A stretch of DNA of 24,358 nucleotides, from positions 1 through 24,358 of the forward strand of contig JBBPSI010000317.1 in assembly GCA_038093515.1 (NCBI GenBank), read 5' to 3'. The translations under genes were made by a program, and so were the position numbers. This DNA is from Butyriboletus loyo (lineage: Eukaryota > Basidiomycota > Agaricomycetes > Boletales > Boletaceae). Of the stretch, positions 19,502 through 24,358 are shown piece by piece. Each line of letters starts with the position of its first letter. Position 1 is the stretch's first letter. Below the pieces are notes generated by a model, which worked only from the letters and a program-made list of their open reading frames with translations, did not search any database and was not told where the DNA came from.

Positions 19502-21062
19502 TGCAGACCCTTGAGAAGCGTGGCGCGGTGTGAGGCAGGCCCTGCCAAGTCAGGGCATGTAGTACTGCGGAGGGTATCAGCAACTTACGATAATATGGGG
19601 AGACCGCACACGGGACACACGAACGAGGACGGGTTCATATACAACCGCCGGTTATTATTGGGACCTATTTTGGGCCCACCGGCGTTGATGGTAGTGACTG
19701 CTAAGTTAATCGTCACTTTGAAGGAATCACAAGTCCTGGTGAATCCAAGACCAAGGCAGAAATCCGAGATCCGCCAGATATCAACTCGTACGTACATTCA
19801 ATTGGACAGGTCTATCTTACATTCGTGCAATATCACCAGGCTACTTTAAAGTAACCCCGAGGTCCCTCCCTCTTGTCTCGACTGCATGGAAGTAGTTCTT
19901 CCCTTGCGTCTGGGAGTGGCTTCCACCGAGGATCAACGACACTGGTTCTGCACTCGGCACGTACCGTCTGCAAAGGGCCGGACATGGTAAACTCACCGAA
20001 GGACGCCACTACCCACAGCCTCGAACAAGTTCCGATACCAACAGCCAGCGGATAGGCATTGTCAGATCGTACATGTAGGCTCATAGTTGCCTGTGATGAA
20101 ATTGCTGTGACTGCCTCCAAGCACGAGCCGTGTTTCTCGCGATTAGAGATACCGGGCCTTCGATGGTCGCCAATGTCGAGGGTTTGGCGAGCTCGACACG
20201 TTTATCTGGTGTTCGAGTATCTGCGTGTTCAAGATCCTTCCAAGGCCGATCCGGTGGCTCGCGGTATGTACAGAATGTGGCCCTCCATGTGGAAACGTGG
20301 TACAATAACATTCGAACGCTAGCTGTCGCTTTCCTAGATTGCCATACAATGGTCTCAGCTGCGGGGGCGCCGAAGACTGCTCGCAAACTCTGGGCGCGGT
20401 ACCAATGCGTTTTCAAACAAGGTCTTACTCTGAAGAGAATAGATGCCATTCACCGCGGTCAGGATCGCGCTTTCAAGGCTTTACGGTCACTTTGTTTATT
20501 CTTCGACAAGGACGGGACGCCAAAGCCCGCTGGGAACAGTCTACATCCTGCTGTCTGCAGTGACGGTTGGAGCAACCATCGCGGACAGTGTCTTGGACTC
20601 AGGAATTGAGACTATACGCCGAGCCCAATCTTTTGTCTGATGCAGTCGTTTACACTATGATGTCGAGACCATTGCCAGGCTTCCAATGGACCCATTGGCT
20701 CATGCACGATGATTGGTTTCTCATTTACGAGTGCTCTGTGGAGGGTCAGTAGAGTATTCGAATGTTACGGTGCGCAGCGACCGATCGCTAACTAGTTAAA
20801 TGTTCAGTCTCTTGTTTTGTTTTCGAGACCGTACTGTCTTTCACAGACAGCGGGGTGATGGCGAGGCTTAAATCGGTGAAGTTTGGGGATGGGAAATGAT
20901 TAGTCATCACGTGGCTGTGCAAAGTGTAGATTGAAGGATGTTGCTGAGTTGCGAAATTCCAAGCCGACAGGTCGAAAAGCAGGCTGAAAAAAATCGCAGA
21001 AAGATGCTGAGAAAGGGGCACCAAGATGTGAGACATTCCTTTTTAGGCATCCTCCAACGCAA
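19502..21062. other. Intergenic stretch without a supportable gene
   Basis: Both strands hold only short open frames with many stops, and I could not chain them into a known family with short introns. Fragments with some hydrophobic character occur on both strands (plus, near 20530-20590; minus, near 19830-20060). It may be a decayed gene, a long non-coding RNA or simply the promoter region of the two divergent neighbours (19501 minus, 21123 plus). I see no LTR ends, tRNA or tandem repeat. Confidence 0.4.
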
Positions 21063-21122
21063 CACCCTCTCCTCGTCCCCACCTTCCAACCTCCCCTCCG
21101 TCGTCGTTTTCTCTCCCACAGC
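21063..21122 (+). promoter_or_regulatory. Pyrimidine-rich leader before the HPC2/ubinuclein gene
   Basis: A CT-rich block (for example CCTCTCCTCGTCCCCACC) runs up to GCATGG at the start codon. Such CT blocks mark transcription starts in many filamentous fungal genes. It supports the ATG at 21123 as the translation start. Confidence 0.4.
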
Positions 21123-23269
21123 ATGGCAGACGACGTTGAGATGTTGGACATGAATCACAAAACGCTCGAGGTTTCCTTAACATCTCCTGCTGACCTTCCG
21201 CTCACGTCGCACTCAAGCCACAACTCCGCAATCTCTGTTCGCAGCGACGTTATCGAGCTCAGCAGCCGCGACAACTCTCTCGGCCCTCCCTCCGGCAGCG
21301 ACGGGCGCACACTTGTCGCCGACGTCAGCCACGATGTCAAACCCCCGCCTTCAAAGAAAATGAGACACTCGGCATCAGCCGCCGACTCAAAACCTACCTC
21401 AACTGCGGGCGCGGGACCGAAACCAAAGTCCTCGAAACAATCGCGACCGCGCTCTCATTCGCCAACACCACCTCCACCCGCGCCTCCGCAACCTCTTCAG
21501 ACAATTCGGCTTGACATCACACTGGGTGGTCCTGCAAAGTACGAGGTTGATATCGCCGCCCTCGCCAAAGCCTCTGGTCAGCGATCCCCGACTCCACCGC
21601 CTCCTAAGCCAGACATCAGCGAGAGCGACGGCGAAGAGACGCACGATGACCAAGCAAAGCCCAAAAGAAAGAAGGTGCTGCTGTCCACGTCAACAGGTCC
21701 CATGTAGGGACGCTAATCATGCTTACAGAAGAAACCTACGACTTCCGAATACTACGACGTCACTGACCCGTTCATCGACGACTCCGAGTTGAACGTCGAC
21801 AACCGAACTCACTTTGCTCAGACGAAACAACAAGGCTTCTACGTGTCCAGCGGCGAGGTTGCCCTCATGAAGGACGTGTCAGTCCGTCTCTCCGCCATAG
21901 TGGTCTACGCCACTCATAACCCCTATAGTAGTACGCCCAAGAAACCCAAGTCTAGGAAGCCTCCAGCAACTGAGCCTGGGCATAGCAAGCAGGAAGATGG
22001 CACCGAGGAACATCCTATCACTCTACTTGGCGATGAGAAAGTTGGGAAGAAGCGGAAGAATTACACTGTCATCGAGGAGAATGGCAAGAAGAGGAAAATG
22101 GTCGACCTGGTATGCTTCTCCATCAACTCGATTGTCTCACTCTCACAGCCACCCCCAGCGTGAATTCCACCCCGAGCTCCAAGCTGCCTTTGAAGAACTC
22201 AAGGTTGCCATTTCAAAGGGTTTGTGATGCGGCAACCATCATCGGCCTATAGCCACTAATCGGCTTACAGAATCTTGGGACCTCAAGGGGAAATTTCCAC
22301 CTTCGGTCAAGCCAATTCTTGCTGATGTTGCATTGAAAGCTGTAAGGCTCGGAGAGTATGACGAAGACTTTTTTAGCCTCATGCCTGTCTTGTTCCCCTA
22401 CAATCGGTTCACCATGACTGTTCGTCTCCCACTATTAGCCATCCGATGCAGAAGGACTGACCTGTCCATCAGAAACTCATCAAGAGGACAATTTTCCACG
22501 ATCACCTCAAAATTTTGACGATCAGACAAGAAGAATTACTCGAACAACTTGCGACACTAACAACGGAAGGATTTCCTAAAGCTAGGGAAGAGTGGGAGAA
22601 AAGTGTCGTGGCATGGGGTGTGTCTTCTTTCTTCTGTCCTATAATATAGCACTGATGTCGGATTGTTTAGAGAAACGTCAAGAAAAAGCCAAAGCAGAAT
22701 CAGAGGCTGGTACCGCTTCAACTCCAACCATGGGCGATGCACATCCGGAAGAAGGTGGTGCCGCCAGCGGGGCGGAAGGTGAGGTCGCTCCGGGAGCAAT
22801 TAAACCCGACGGAACGAGAGACGCCCACCCTCCGGCCCAAAAGTATCGCTTGACGGAGGCGATGAAGTCGATAATATGGCAACTCGTAATGCTGAGCAAC
22901 GAGTGCTGTCGGTTAGAGAACGAGAAAAAGTACGTCGCATCCTTTGGTTTGGCCGCGTTATTCATTCACAATCGTGTCCATAGCGAGTTGGAGGGTAATA
23001 ATGCGCAAGTAAGCGAGCAAGGTTCACGGAAAGTGCTTTATCAGAAAGTGAGTGCAGAGCGTCTTGCGTTGCGTGCAAACTCAGCGCCCGCTGCTACAGA
23101 TCGTTGTAGCCTTCCCGGCTGGTTGGCTCAATTCAGGTCAGATATCGAGAGAAGGTATGCAAGCTTCTATTTGTGGGTTCCGTCCGTTTGACGCAGTTTC
23201 TTCCCTTTGATAGTGAGTGCGATGAAAAAGAAACACGAGAAGGAAGCCATGGTGGAACAAGAGAGTTGA
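21123..23269 (+). CDS. HPC2/ubinuclein-family subunit of the HIRA histone chaperone
   Basis: Exons: 21123-21674, 21729-21877, 21929-22109, 22159-22219, 22271-22419, 22473-22617, 22671-22929, 22984-23047, 23100-23154, 23214-23269. The introns are 49-59 nt and GT-AG, with phases consistent, giving 556 aa. Residues 1-184 are disordered, Ser/Pro-rich, with an SPTPPPPAPPQP stretch. The HPC2-related domain follows, with YYDVTDPFIDDSEL (about 192-205) and QGFYVSSGEVAL, then a Lys-rich basic segment (GKKRKNY, GKKRKM). From about 315 to the end is the ubinuclein middle domain: LKGKFPPSVKPILADVAL, FPYNRFTM, REEWEKSVVAW and, last, SGQISREVSAMKKKHEKE. In yeast and animals these proteins bind HIRA and deposit H3/H4 outside replication. 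Intron 2 has two adjacent acceptors (21928 or 21931), a one-residue difference. Confidence 0.9.
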
Positions 23270-24358
23270 TTGTCATTCAAACACGAGATTGCTAGTGTTA
23301 TCCCCCGATCGTTTCCCCGAAACGCCATTCACGATTGTCTCCTAACATTATTGGCACATTTCTTCTGCCTGTTCGTTTTCGCTTCTTCACGTCCTGCATC
23401 AATAGTACGTTTTCCGCATCGCTGTTTGCGACCATCACGAGTATATTATCACCCATTTATTATTCTTTACACACTAGGTTCTCTTATTGTGCTTCTTTTG
23501 TTCATCCTGCGTTATCAATCTCTGTTCGTCCTCGTGTCGTCATGGGCGGTCGACCACCTAGCTCGTCGCACACCACTTCCAGTGCGACTATCACACGTCG
23601 TGATGATATCTAGTATGCATATTTATGAAGAAGAGTTTCTGACCACGAATTGAAGACGCAGTTGGGATTCGATTGACAAGTCGGTCCGAGTTACATAAGA
23701 CGGCTCGATACGCTGGCTTCGTTCGCGGGCAAGGCGGGGCAGGACGCAAATGCGTATTGGTCGTGATGGTAGCGAGTATGATATTATAGATGGACGTGAA
23801 TGTCGATTTAGACGGGCGTGGTCGTTGGGAGACGCGCCTGTGTTGGATAAATCAGCGAATTGATGAGATCGTGTCAGTGCGGGGACGGGGGCGGGGGCGA
23901 GTGCGAGTGCGGCGTTACGGTAACGGTGGACGTGTATCGTATATACGGTATACGGGGTGCTTGGAATAAAGGACTTGGACTCGGACTCGGACTCGGGCTC
24001 GGGGTATTCAAACACCCAACGTCGAGGCAAACTCGGGCTCGAGGGAGAAAGCGGAAATATAGGCGTATATGCGTGTAAGTATCAGTATAGGTCCGTGCAA
24101 GTTCGCCACTGACTCGGAGGGGATGTATGATGTGCTTGTCAAGACATGCGAGCGATTCAAATTTAAATCCGCCGGAGACTTGCATGAGTTCCCATCATGA
24201 GAGTCACCATCGTCATCGTCATCGTCGTGGTAGCGGAGTCGTGTTCGCGTTCTGCCCCGAGTTGTTCGTGGTTATGGTCCGGGGGTGTCGAGATGTACGG
24301 TGGGTGTGAAGAGGTTGGGGTTCTGTCCAGGGTGGACGAGGGAACTTGCGGAAGGACA
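23270..24358. other. Terminal stretch with no supported gene
   Basis: Only short ORFs and low-complexity sequence are present. A minus-strand frame is open from the right edge to a TAA at about 24165. It is rich in Thr, Pro and Met from simple repeats and could be the tail of a gene beyond the window, but it has no motif. T-rich sequence at 23330-23530 probably belongs to the HPC2-gene 3' flank. Confidence 0.4.
23971..24004 (+). repeat. Short GGACTC hexamer tandem repeat
   Basis: About five imperfect copies of GGACTC (GGACTT, then GGACTC, then GGGCTC). A shorter CATCGT array lies at about 24208-24228, and a G-rich CGGGGG/CGAGTG patch at about 23880-23910. Confidence 0.75.

Noticed and set aside
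24165..24357. Minus-strand open frame entering from the right edge
   Set aside because: Its composition comes from CATCGT and Pro/Thr-rich simple sequence, and it has no motif or supporting splice site.

Overview
This is nuclear DNA of a filamentous basidiomycete, most likely an Agaricomycete. All five recognisable host genes read through only when very short GT-AG introns (about 44-88 nt, most 48-63 nt) are removed. Their products (a wax-synthase-like protein, an importin-13-type karyopherin, mitochondrial aconitase, a DUF6534 membrane protein and an HPC2/ubinuclein protein) fit that group. All assignments come from reading translations by eye; no database search was run.

Positions 1 to about 8000 are a graveyard of LTR retrotransposons. 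The 3' end of a Ty3/gypsy chromovirus (integrase plus chromodomain) enters from the left edge and ends in its 3' LTR at 2083. Around it lie solo LTRs of three related families, called A, B and C here. Most are bounded by perfect 5-bp target-site duplications, and several are nested in each other. A fourth repeat (D) occurs twice. A minus-strand repeat-type ORF (6019-7998) is broken by two LTR A insertions and one premature stop. Older copies have lost CpG sites to TpG/CpA.

Positions 8187-17202 are a gene-dense block on the plus strand. It holds a wax synthase/MBOAT-like acyltransferase (2 exons), an importin-13/Kap122-like receptor (20 exons, 1040 aa) and mitochondrial aconitase ACO1 (12 exons, 783 aa). 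The first two lie only 142 bp apart.

Positions 17531-19501 hold a minus-strand DUF6534 multi-pass membrane protein, convergent with aconitase, with a 14-nt micro-exon and poly-G/poly-C introns. Positions 19502-21122 hold no gene I can support. Positions 21123-23269 encode an HPC2/ubinuclein-family histone-chaperone subunit (10 exons, 556 aa). From 23270 to the end I see only short ORFs and simple repeats.

The host genes are housekeeping or lineage-typical and do not form an obvious pathway or cluster. I found no new biological system. The most unusual material is in the LTR block: reciprocal nesting, a composite LTR, and a promoter-proximal module shared by families.
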